The notes under the pieces were generated by a model. It was not told where the DNA came from. It saw only the letters and a list, made by a program, of their open reading frames with translations, and did not search any database. A stretch of DNA of 64,000 nt from an uncultured Bacteroides sp. (GTDB lineage Bacteria > Bacteroidota > Bacteroidia > Bacteroidales > Bacteroidaceae). Location: assembly GCA_902388495.1 (NCBI GenBank), contig CABMPP010000021.1:1-64000 (forward strand). The letters are read 5' to 3'. The position numbers and the translations under genes were made by a program. This document shows positions 1-8,163 of this stretch, in pieces (the first letter of the stretch is position 1; each line of letters starts with the position of its first letter).

Positions 1-977
1 CAATGTCAGCAACTGCTTCTCTCCGGCGATTACACCCAGCAGGCGCATGGTGGCGTAGAGTATCGGTTGTCCGGCTGCGCGTGTCTGCCCGTCGTCCGTT
101 CCGGGGGCAAAGGCAGGGATTAGGGTCTTACCTTGGGTTGCTGCAATGGCTCCGGTGGTCAGGTCTATCGAGGAGGCGATGCCCGTCAGTGTGGCGGTGG
201 TGGAGGCAATGCGCTGCTCGTCGCCGGGTTTCAGCTTCAATGCCAGCGTCAGGCGGCGGATGCGTTGCTGCATGGTTACGGTTACTTTCAGCGTATCATC
301 TTTTTCTATTTCCAGCTTCTGCGCGGCAGAGAACAGGTATCCGGGCATCGGTTGCAGTGTGCCGTCCGGCAGTGTGTTTACTGTGGCGGTGTTTCCGCTG
401 ACGGTGCTCCCTTCGGCAGAGTTATAGACCAGCAGGTCTTGTTCGCCGGGCAGGAACAAGGCGTTGAAAGCATTCGTCGCGCCGCTGACGGTCTGTTCTT
501 TGTCGCCAATGCGCAGGATGTAGCTGCCCGGTATGGCGGCATCCGGAGAGAGCGCTGCCCAGTCGGTGTTTACCACGACGGCGCCCTGGTCGGGATGCGG
601 GGTTTTGCTTGTGTCGTCCTTCGAGCAGCCCGTCAGCAGTAGCGCTATGAGCACAATCGGGAGAAACATGATTCTTCTCAGCATATTATCTATTATTTTA
701 GTAAATTCTTCGGGAGTGATGTCGGGAGGATTGAGCGCATAGGGGCGCCGGGAAGTGGGGACTTGCTTCCTCAATTCCAGATTTTCGGTGATGTAACGTA
801 TCAGGTATTCCTGGCTGCGGCGCAGGCGGCGCTTGTAGTGACAAATGGAGATAATAAGGATAATTATCAGCAGTAAAGACAGAGTAATAAAAAGGAAGGT
901 GTACAACGGGAAAGGAAACCAAATGATCTCCAAAACCGGATAAGGGTGGGTGAATATGTTTATACAACTTTCCTTCA
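1..977 (-). CDS. Partial surface lipoprotein of fimbrillin-anchor type, with an N-terminal membrane extension
   Basis: The gene runs off the left edge of the window, so its C-terminus is missing. An inner part, from the ATG at 684, starts MLRRIMFLP and has a lipoprotein signal with lipobox LLTGC followed by SKDD, as in exported Bacteroides lipoproteins. The mature part, with segments such as IPGSYILRIGD and LLVYNSAEGS, resembles FimB/Mfa2 or DUF5119 surface proteins; that family call is tentative. The reading frame stays open upstream to an ATG at 977, adding 98 residues: a strong membrane helix, a basic patch (KRRLRRSQ) and a polar linker. Codon use there looks coding. Either the protein is a fusion or the true start is at 684. 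It follows the TPR/AraC regulator on the same strand. Confidence 0.6.
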
Positions 978-980
978 TTT

Positions 981-1014
981 TGCCTCACGCTATTTGTTTT
1001 TTGTTAGCGTGAGG
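981..1014. repeat. 11-bp perfect inverted repeat upstream of the lipoprotein gene
   Basis: The arms GCCTCACGCTA and TAGCGTGAGGC are separated by a 12-base T-rich spacer. The repeat lies between the end of the TPR/AraC regulator and the start at 977. On the minus strand no U-run follows it, so it is not a classical terminator for the regulator. A regulator-binding site or a 5' leader hairpin fits better. Confidence 0.5.
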
Positions 1015-1117
1015 CAAAGGTGATAAAACTAAAATTATTCACCTACTTTTTTTGAGAGTTGTAGTGCTATTTAGTCACTCTTGTAGTACTAAAAATTCCC
1101 GCATCAATTGTAATGCA

Positions 1118-2932
1118 TTAATTATCAATATTTTTCTTACTCTCTCGATATTCGGCAGGAGTCATATTGAATTGTTCGAGAAAAAGGCGGTGAAAGGTCG
1201 ATTTATTCGGAATTCCGCACTCTCCGGCCACTGCATCCACTGCATATTCGGGATGTTCTTTCAGCATACGGGCTGCATAGTCCAACCGAAGATTATTGAT
1301 ATATTGGGTAAATCCCATACCGGCATATTGCTTGAAAAGTAATGCGAACTTATTCTTGGGGATACGTACCAGCTTCATCAAGTCATCCCTCGAAAAATCG
1401 GGTTGCAGGAAAAGCTTGCGGCCGACGATTTCGTGTTCCACCTTATCGAACAAAGACTGCCCGTTGACGATGGTTGTTGTATTGTCTTCTTCTGCAGCAA
1501 TGTCTTCAACAGGTGGCACAGCGGCTGCTACAGAATTCCGCTTCTGCAATTTCTTTTCCGCAGCCTGCAACTGTTCCTTCAGGTTCAGGTTCTCTTCCTT
1601 CCGGCGGAAAAGTTCATCTTTATATCCCAGCAGGGCTTCTATCTTGTCGCCCATTGCCTTGTTCTTGGCTTTGACAATGCGGGAGTGGCGGATATTTCGC
1701 CACAACAGGAAGCCAAGCAGCACGATAACACAAACGGCAAAGATCTGTATCATCCGGCTTTCGCGCAGGCGGGTAGCTTGTGTCATCAACTGCGCATCCT
1801 TTTCGCGGGTTTCGTAGAGGGTGGCAAATTCCAACACTCCATTCTGTTTTTCACGGATACGCAGACTGTCCGACAAGGCATACATCTGCTTGTAGGTGCG
1901 TGCGGCAGACTTATAATCGCCCAGCCCCATATATGCTTGCGCCGCAAAATTAAGATTCTGTTCCAAATAGAAATAGCTGACGGTATCTCCTTGCGCCTTG
2001 CAGAACTGTTTGTTCTCATCGATATACCGCAGTGCCTCCTTGTAGCGCTTGCGGGCAATCAGATAGTCGAAGCGCAGCTGCTTGCCGTCGTCGGTACTGG
2101 CATAAGCTGTTGCCAGGTATTTCCGGTAGAACTCGTCAGCCTTTTCTGTCTGCCCGTTGTTTGCATAGAGGGCGGCGAATAGCGCATAGACACATGTCAG
2201 CCGCATGTCATAGACGCCCTCGGGGACGTCAGGGCAAGCTTTCAACTGTTCCATCAGTTCCTCATAGCGGGGCAGCAGGGCGATGCACTCATGGAACTTA
2301 TTGTCCTCGAAGGCATCGGAAAGCTTTGTTCCATAGATGTAAATCAAGTCATCCACCGCCTTCCACTTACGGCTGCCTTCGGCTGCTTTCTCCAACAAGG
2401 CGATGGCTTTCTCCATATAAGGTTCGGCTTCGCTCTTCAATCCCATATCCCGTTTGTTGGTGCTCATATAGAGCAGCAGATTTGCTTCGGCTCTTATATT
2501 GCCCGTCTGTTTGGCAAGTTCTGCACCTTCCACTGCATAGCGCATGCTCTCCGTATAGTTCCCGGTGATATTATATTGGTCGGTTATCAGTTCCAGCAGT
2601 GCCAGTGCATCGGCCGGATTCCGCTGGATGGAGTCATTCCGGTAAGCCCTCAAGGAATAATCCAATGCCAGCCGATACATGGTGAGTCCGTTCTGGTAAG
2701 TGACGCTACGCAGATAGTCCAGCCGGTAGTCGGGCAACATCTTGCGCCTGCTCATTTCGTCAATCAGTTTCAAAGCCCGGTATGGTTCTGTGATACATAT
2801 ATTTACAATGTATTTCTTGGTATATACGCTGTCCGGTTCTTTTGCTGGGACATCTGCTGCTTGTGCGGATATGGCCGGGCTGATTGTTATAATCAGTCCT
2901 ATAAAAAGAATCAAGCGGTAAAGGTTATTCAT
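1118..2932 (-). CDS. TPR-containing AraC-family transcriptional regulator (membrane-anchored)
   Basis: A 604-residue protein starting MNNLYRLILFIGL with a signal sequence ending near SAQA; I prefer this ATG because the longer frame adds 23 residues before the signal. The N-terminal two-thirds is a helical TPR-like array in the periplasm. One membrane helix (MIQIFAVCVIVLLGFLLW) is followed by a coiled coil and a cytoplasmic C-terminal AraC/XylS helix-turn-helix domain (DDLMKLVRIPKNKFALLFKQ, then YINNLRLDYAARML). This design is common in Bacteroides and suggests a regulator that senses something outside the inner membrane. Its likely target is the lipoprotein gene that follows it. The ligand cannot be predicted. 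Confidence 0.85.
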   Translation of the reverse strand: MNNLYRLILFIGLIITISPAISAQAADVPAKEPDSVYTKKYIVNICITEPYRALKLIDEMSRRKMLPDYRLDYLRSVTYQNGLTMYRLALDYSLRAYRNDSIQRNPADALALLELITDQYNITGNYTESMRYAVEGAELAKQTGNIRAEANLLLYMSTNKRDMGLKSEAEPYMEKAIALLEKAAEGSRKWKAVDDLIYIYGTKLSDAFEDNKFHECIALLPRYEELMEQLKACPDVPEGVYDMRLTCVYALFAALYANNGQTEKADEFYRKYLATAYASTDDGKQLRFDYLIARKRYKEALRYIDENKQFCKAQGDTVSYFYLEQNLNFAAQAYMGLGDYKSAARTYKQMYALSDSLRIREKQNGVLEFATLYETREKDAQLMTQATRLRESRMIQIFAVCVIVLLGFLLWRNIRHSRIVKAKNKAMGDKIEALLGYKDELFRRKEENLNLKEQLQAAEKKLQKRNSVAAAVPPVEDIAAEEDNTTTIVNGQSLFDKVEHEIVGRKLFLQPDFSRDDLMKLVRIPKNKFALLFKQYAGMGFTQYINNLRLDYAARMLKEHPEYAVDAVAGECGIPNKSTFHRLFLEQFNMTPAEYRESKKNIDN

Positions 2933-2990
2933 ATTCCAAATGGTTCGTATTCTATAATATGGCTTACAAAAGTAGTATAAAATACGAATT

Positions 2991-4679
2991 TTAGAAATCA
3001 AATCGTTGGAAATCTTCTTTACTCATTCCGATGTCATCCAACGGAAGGGCTTTGTTATGGTCGTTCAGATAGACTCTGGGGTTTTCGGTAAACAAGCTGC
3101 AGGCCACGGATAAGGAGTCGTTCCGGTGTGTCGTTTCTATCCCTCCCATGCCGAGCATGGTATGGAAAAAAGAAGCGCTGGAAGAAATATTCTTCTGCCG
3201 GTTAGCCTGCACAGCTTTCTGTATCAGCGGATAAGTCTGCCGGTAGCTGTGGGACATCCAGATAAGGAACGGCACATGTATCTGATAATAGGAAGGTACC
3301 GGAGATGCATGCAGGAAGAGATGCCGGCTGTCGTCGAAGATATCTTCCCCGTGATCGGAAGTGTAAAGCATGGCAGCATCTACGTTTTGCGCCTGCAACA
3401 TGCGAATCAGCCGTGCCAGAAAATAATCGGTATAGCGGATAGAATTATCGTAAGCATTCACCAGATTGTCCTTGTACTTCAGTTCGGCGGCAACGGGTGC
3501 GTCGGGAAGGAAGAATGCCCGGCTCGACGGATAGCGCTCCCTGTAATTGAAATGAGAGCCATAAGTGTGGAGAACGATAAATTGCTTGGTGGCTCCTTTG
3601 GCCAATTCTGCTTCCACCAGCTTCAGCAACTCTTCATCCGAAGGGTTGTAGTTGGAATCGTCTACGTCTTCTTTAATGAAATCAAACGTATCAGCTTCCT
3701 TACCAAAGAAGTCTATGAACGAGTGGTTATAGCGTTGATTGGAGAAAAATGCCGTCCGATAGCCTGCCTCCTTGAATGCGGTGATAATCCCTTTCTGATA
3801 ATAGATAGAATCGAAACTGTGGGCATCGACCGGTGAGAGCAGCATGGGAACACTCTTATGCGTTGTGTTCGACTCCGTCAGTACGTGGTTGAAGGCCGTC
3901 AAACCGTCTATTTCGGAAAGTTCCGGATTGGTATTGCGTCCGTAGCCGTACAGCGACCAGTTGCAGGCACGGGAGGTCTCTCCTACTACCACTATGTAGA
4001 CTTCTCTTTTATCTGCCGGATGGGTATTGCGGGCATGGTAAACAAAGTCCTTCGATGTGGTGTGGTACCTCTGTGTCATGGCAGTCCGCTGGAAGGCAAG
4101 TCCTACATTATAGCATACATTGACGGGGTATAACTCCGATTCCGGCTCATAGCGGTCGTCCAGCAAGTAAGCGGCAGCCAATGAGAGAATGCCGATGGCC
4201 AGTGCTCCCCACGCACGTCTTCGCTCCCGATGAATGAAGCCTTCGGACAGCTTGCGCTTGCGGACAATGGATGTGGTGGCAAGAGCCAGTGCGGGGATAT
4301 AAAGAATCACTACGAGCACAATGGCAGGCGCCATGTTATCCAGCAGTTCCAAGGCTTCACTGGAATTGGTGGTCACCAAATTCAGAAACATATCCACCGC
4401 AATGATGGACTGCCCGAAGAGTGACAGCAGCACAAGTTGGAACGCTCCGAAAAAGAGGAACGGGAACAAGAGCCAGAACGTCTTGCCACAGTTTCTCGAC
4501 CAGGTCATTACTATATAATAGGTAGAGAACGGCAACAGGACATTGCATATTTTGGCTGCCAATGATAGCGGTTCCGTAAAACAGAGCACGATATTGGGCA
4601 CTATCAGAATAATCAGAAACAGATAGAACAGGTGTTCCTGATTCTCGAACCACTTCTTTATGTTTTTAAAAAGCTTCAT
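2991..4679 (-). CDS. Phosphoethanolamine transferase-like membrane enzyme (EptA/sulfatase superfamily)
   Basis: A 562-residue protein with about five N-terminal membrane helices and a large periplasmic alkaline-phosphatase-fold domain. Visible active-site elements are VVGETSRA (metal-binding Glu234), NTTHKSVPML (nucleophile probably Thr273) and TSDHGED (metal ligands). The family moves phosphoethanolamine from phosphatidylethanolamine onto lipid A or core sugars. I chose the start MKLFKNIKKW because it leaves only a 14-bp overlap with the upstream Omp85-like gene, which suggests translational coupling. Transfer to lipid A is an inference from the family; another envelope acceptor is possible. 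Confidence 0.83.
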   Translation of the reverse strand: MKLFKNIKKWFENQEHLFYLFLIILIVPNIVLCFTEPLSLAAKICNVLLPFSTYYIVMTWSRNCGKTFWLLFPFLFFGAFQLVLLSLFGQSIIAVDMFLNLVTTNSSEALELLDNMAPAIVLVVILYIPALALATTSIVRKRKLSEGFIHRERRRAWGALAIGILSLAAAYLLDDRYEPESELYPVNVCYNVGLAFQRTAMTQRYHTTSKDFVYHARNTHPADKREVYIVVVGETSRACNWSLYGYGRNTNPELSEIDGLTAFNHVLTESNTTHKSVPMLLSPVDAHSFDSIYYQKGIITAFKEAGYRTAFFSNQRYNHSFIDFFGKEADTFDFIKEDVDDSNYNPSDEELLKLVEAELAKGATKQFIVLHTYGSHFNYRERYPSSRAFFLPDAPVAAELKYKDNLVNAYDNSIRYTDYFLARLIRMLQAQNVDAAMLYTSDHGEDIFDDSRHLFLHASPVPSYYQIHVPFLIWMSHSYRQTYPLIQKAVQANRQKNISSSASFFHTMLGMGGIETTHRNDSLSVACSLFTENPRVYLNDHNKALPLDDIGMSKEDFQRFDF

Positions 4680-5853
4680 TGATATTGAATATAAATCCGG
4701 TCTGGTGTTTGCCAAACCCTAAGTCTAACCGTACATTCACTCTCTTTTTGAACTCCCAGCGATAGCCGAAGCCATAGTTTGGAAGAATATGTTTAGCCTC
4801 AAACTCCGGGAAGTCGGGAAATATGGTCCCCGCTCCTACCCATACGGCCACTCCATTCCGTTTCCACACGTGCTGGCGAAGTTCCAATTGGGCGTCCATG
4901 GCGCATTTATCGCGGTAGCGTCCCTCGTAATAACCGCGCATGGAATAAGAACTTCCCAAAGTTGCCATCAGGCCCCAGGGAGGATTGCCGTAGTTCAGCA
5001 GAGTATGGAATTGCCCTGCCAATACTCCGCCTTTCCAGATGGTATGATAATAGCTCGTTGTCAGCTCCGTACTGCTGAAAGCATATTTATTGCCCAGGAA
5101 AGCAGGGCTGAAACGCTGGTCCAGTCTCAGATAATAGCCTTTGTAGGCATTCGTCAGGAAGTCACGCGAATCATACAATAAGGAAAATCCCAGACCTATG
5201 TTAGTAGTGCGCGCTTTCATTCCTTCCCACAATTCGATTTTCTCAAAATCATGCCCGTATACGTAGTCGAATACTGCCATTGGGCCTATATAGAAATTGC
5301 CCGCCACCTTGAACATGAAGTCTGCTTTCACTTGTGCCTGAAAGCGGTCATATTCACTCTCGTTATCGTCATTCGCCCCGTTATCGTACCCTTTCCCCCA
5401 ATAGAGGCTTGGAAAAGAATAAAAGTACAGATTGTAATTCAGGCGATATTTGTCTTGGGGGAAAAGATGATTTCCACGTACTCCCAGCAAATAGAATAGA
5501 ACCGTAGAAACGTCTCCATACAGAGAAACATTGGAAGGCGGAAGGATGGTATCTTTCCGGTCGGTACGGTAAAGCCCGGCTGCTACCAATCCAATTCCAA
5601 ACTTTGTATCGCTGGAATAATGGGGGCCGCCTATCACACTGAAATCAAACTTTTTATTCTTCTTCTCTTTATTGGCGTCGTTGAAATAATCGAGAAACTT
5701 TTTGAAGAAAGTACGCTTCACGTGAATTGAATCTGAGGTAGGCGCGAAGGTCGAATCTGCAGCAGTATTTGCTTCTGCAGGACGTGCTTGTGCATAAATA
5801 GCAGTATTTGTTATCAGCAACAATAATATCCATCTTGTTAGTTTTGTGCTCAT
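4666..5853 (-). CDS. Small Omp85/BamA-type outer-membrane beta-barrel protein
   Basis: A 395-residue protein with a cleavable signal peptide (ILLLLITNTAIYAQA) and a C-terminal barrel resembling the bacterial surface antigen (D15/Omp85) domain. Barrel strands such as GIGLVAAGLY and FSLLYDSRDF are visible, and the chain ends in a terminal Phe (FNINEAF), as expected for an outer-membrane barrel. At this length there is no room for the usual array of POTRA domains, so it is not BamA itself. It lies directly upstream of the phosphoethanolamine-transferase-like gene and overlaps it by 14 bp, suggesting a shared envelope role. The specific function is unknown. Confidence 0.78.
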   Translation of the reverse strand: MSTKLTRWILLLLITNTAIYAQARPAEANTAADSTFAPTSDSIHVKRTFFKKFLDYFNDANKEKKNKKFDFSVIGGPHYSSDTKFGIGLVAAGLYRTDRKDTILPPSNVSLYGDVSTVLFYLLGVRGNHLFPQDKYRLNYNLYFYSFPSLYWGKGYDNGANDDNESEYDRFQAQVKADFMFKVAGNFYIGPMAVFDYVYGHDFEKIELWEGMKARTTNIGLGFSLLYDSRDFLTNAYKGYYLRLDQRFSPAFLGNKYAFSSTELTTSYYHTIWKGGVLAGQFHTLLNYGNPPWGLMATLGSSYSMRGYYEGRYRDKCAMDAQLELRQHVWKRNGVAVWVGAGTIFPDFPEFEAKHILPNYGFGYRWEFKKRVNVRLDLGFGKHQTGFIFNINEAF

Positions 5854-6063
5854 TTGGATTAAGGGGAAAACTTTGGGAGCAAAGTTAGTTTTTTGCTATT
5901 ACTATTACAACAATGTTACTTCCCTTTTTGTTTCCACATTTTCTGTTTTAGTGTTCCAATTTATAGCAGTTTCTGAGTTCACTCTTTTTAACCGCATTAT
6001 CCATAGAACTTTCCGTCGCGCACAGTGTTTCTTTATATACAAAGAACAACATGAAATTAGATT

Positions 6064-7350
6064 ATGAAGACAGCGATGGATATTCCCGACAAAGAGGGAC
6101 GGAAACGACTGGTTATCGTAGGTGGCGGCTTCGGAGGACTGAAGTTGGCACGAAAACTGAGAAGTGACAAGTATCAAGTGGTTTTACTGGATAAGAACAA
6201 TCATCATATTTTCCAACCATTACTTTATCAGGTGGCTACGGCAGGCATCGAACCCAGTGCCATATCTTTCCCCTTCCGCAAAATATTCAAGAAGCGGAAG
6301 TATTTCCACATACGCATTTGCGAGGCACAGCAAGTAATCCCCGAGAATAATCTCCTGGAAACCTCTATTGGTACTTTGGCTTACGACTATCTGGTGATTG
6401 CCACCGGATGTGATACAAACTATTTCGGGAACAGTGATATGGCAAAACAGACCATGGCTCTGAAAAACACATCGGAAGCTCTGTTCAACCGCAACCAGAT
6501 ATTGGAAAGTTTCGAGCAAGCCCAAAATACCGGCAACGAAGAGGAACGCAGGCGGCTGATGACTTTTGCCATCGTGGGCGGTGGAGCTACAGGAATTGAA
6601 CTGGCAGGCGCTTTGGCCGAAATGAAGAAGTTTGTGTTGCCACAAGATTATCCCGACCTGAATATCGACGAAATGCGCATTCTCTTGATAGACGGTTCTC
6701 CCAGACTCTTGTCGGCTTTCTCGGAAGCATCTTCTGCAGAAGTGGCCGACTATCTGAAAAAGCGAGGGGTAGAGATCCGATTGAACCTGAGAGTAATAAG
6801 TTATGAAAATCATCGGCTGGCGCTGAGTGATGAAACTGCCATCGAAACCCGGAATGTATTTTGGGTGGCCGGAGTGAAAGCCAATAGCCTGCAGGGATTG
6901 CCTGCCGAAGCTTACGGCCCGGGCAACCGCCTGAAGGTAGACAGTTATAACCGTTTGTATCAATATCCTAATATCTTTGCTATCGGAGATACGGCACTTA
7001 TGATTTCTCCCGATTATCCCAAGGGACATCCGCAGGTTGTACAACCCGCCATACAGCAGGCACAGAATCTGATACAGAATCTGCAACGTGCGGAACAAGG
7101 ATTGCCTTTGCAGCCGTTCGCATATCATAATAAAGGTTCTATGGCAACTATCGGGCGCAATCATGCCGTAGTAGAACTTAAAAAGTTGCGTTTCGGCGGT
7201 TTTCCCGCATGGGCAGTATGGCTGTTCATCCATTTAATGAGCATTGTAGGCGTAAAGAATCGCCTGTTTATCTTCTTCGACTGGATGTGGAGCTACTTTA
7301 CTTACGACCCTTCCCTGCGAATTATCATCAAACCTTTGAAACGAGAGTAA
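6064..7350 (+). CDS. ndh: Type II NADH:quinone oxidoreductase
   Basis: A 428-residue FAD-dependent pyridine nucleotide-disulfide oxidoreductase family protein. The N-terminal FAD site is VIVGGGFGGLKLA, the NADH site is FAIVGGGATGIELAGALAEM (about residues 175-195), and the second FAD contact is NIFAIGDTAL. The C-terminal segment (VWLFIHLMSIVGVKNRLFIF) is hydrophobic and amphipathic, as in the membrane-binding tail of NDH-2. The family passes electrons from NADH to quinone without pumping ions, which complements the Rnf complex encoded further along the window. It is a single gene, divergent from the Omp85-like gene and separated from it by 210 bp. Confidence 0.9.
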   Translation: MKTAMDIPDKEGRKRLVIVGGGFGGLKLARKLRSDKYQVVLLDKNNHHIFQPLLYQVATAGIEPSAISFPFRKIFKKRKYFHIRICEAQQVIPENNLLETSIGTLAYDYLVIATGCDTNYFGNSDMAKQTMALKNTSEALFNRNQILESFEQAQNTGNEEERRRLMTFAIVGGGATGIELAGALAEMKKFVLPQDYPDLNIDEMRILLIDGSPRLLSAFSEASSAEVADYLKKRGVEIRLNLRVISYENHRLALSDETAIETRNVFWVAGVKANSLQGLPAEAYGPGNRLKVDSYNRLYQYPNIFAIGDTALMISPDYPKGHPQVVQPAIQQAQNLIQNLQRAEQGLPLQPFAYHNKGSMATIGRNHAVVELKKLRFGGFPAWAVWLFIHLMSIVGVKNRLFIFFDWMWSYFTYDPSLRIIIKPLKRE

Positions 7351-7445
7351 ACTACTATCTCTCGCAAAAGTCTGATAAATAGCTACTTTTATTCCTTTAC
7401 GAACAGATTTTAAGTTCAATTTATAGGTATTTTATGTAAAAAGAC

Positions 7446-7453
7446 TATATTTG
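7446..7453 (+). promoter_or_regulatory. Bacteroidetes -7 box for the DUF3332 gene
   Basis: TATATTTG matches TAnnTTTG and lies 66 bp before the DUF3332 start codon. No clear -33 box is seen. Confidence 0.55.
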
Positions 7454-7519
7454 CAGCTACTTAAAATAGCTGAATAAGCTATAAGTTGGTTAAACAGAAT
7501 AAAATTAAAAAGAGAAATT

Positions 7520-8074
7520 ATGAAAAAATTCAATTTTAAAATGGCTGCAACCGTGATGATCTGTGGTGCATTTCTTTTCAGTTCTTGTATCGGTTCTTTC
7601 GGATTGCATAGCAAGTTGGTAAACTGGAATCAAAGTATTGGTACTAAGTTTGTTAACGAGTTAGTCTTTTTGGCGTTTAATATCATTCCCGTATATGGTG
7701 TATGTTACCTGGCAGATATATTGGTTATCAACTCTATCGAATTCTGGAGTGGTACTAATCCGATGGCAAGCATTGGCGACGTAAAGACGGTGAAAGGCGA
7801 AAATGGCAACTACCTGGTAGAGACGCTCGAAAACGGTTACTCCATCACGAAAGAAGGCGAAACAGCCTCTATGGAACTTATCTATAACAAGGAATTGAAT
7901 ACGTGGAATGTTGTTGCCGATGGCGTAAGCACTGAATTGCTGCAAATAAACAATGACGGTACTGCACAAATGACTCTTCCGAACGGTGAAGAAATGACTG
8001 TTACGCTGGATGCCCAAGGTGTGGCTGCTGCCCGCCAGGCTACCATGATAAACAGCTATTACGCTTTTAATTGA
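7520..8074 (+). CDS. DUF3332 domain-containing lipoprotein
   Basis: A 184-residue protein with a lipoprotein-type signal (FLFSSC, Cys23). Next comes a hydrophobic stretch (ELVFLAFNIIPVYGVCYLADILV), then the segment INSIEFWSGTNPM that is typical of DUF3332 proteins. The C-terminal half is a small beta-rich domain (GDVKTVKGENGNYLVETLEN onward). The role of the family is not established; exported lipoproteins of this type are widespread in Bacteroidales. It is a single gene with its own -7 box, and it converges on tamL across a shared inverted-repeat terminator. Confidence 0.8.
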   Translation: MKKFNFKMAATVMICGAFLFSSCIGSFGLHSKLVNWNQSIGTKFVNELVFLAFNIIPVYGVCYLADILVINSIEFWSGTNPMASIGDVKTVKGENGNYLVETLENGYSITKEGETASMELIYNKELNTWNVVADGVSTELLQINNDGTAQMTLPNGEEMTVTLDAQGVAAARQATMINSYYAFN

Positions 8075-8086
8075 TAATGGATAATG

Positions 8087-8160
8087 AATAATGGATAGTT
8101 GATAATGATATTCGGCATACATGCGTATGCTAAATTATCCTTTATCAACTATCCATTATT
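8087..8160. terminator. Inverted repeat between convergent DUF3332 and tamL genes
   Basis: Perfect 19-bp arms at 8087-8105 and 8142-8160 (AATAATGGATAGTTGATAA and its complement) enclose a 36-base loop. Both neighbouring genes end here, so a bidirectional terminator is the simplest reading. Confidence 0.6.
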
Positions 8161-8163
8161 AAT

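Noticed and set aside
3126..3836. Long plus-strand open frame inside the phosphoethanolamine transferase gene
   Set aside because: It is a mirror frame of a gene with clear catalytic motifs, and it has no family features.
6220..7233. 337-codon minus-strand frame opposite ndh
   Set aside because: It lies wholly within ndh, has no recognisable motifs, and no promoter precedes it.
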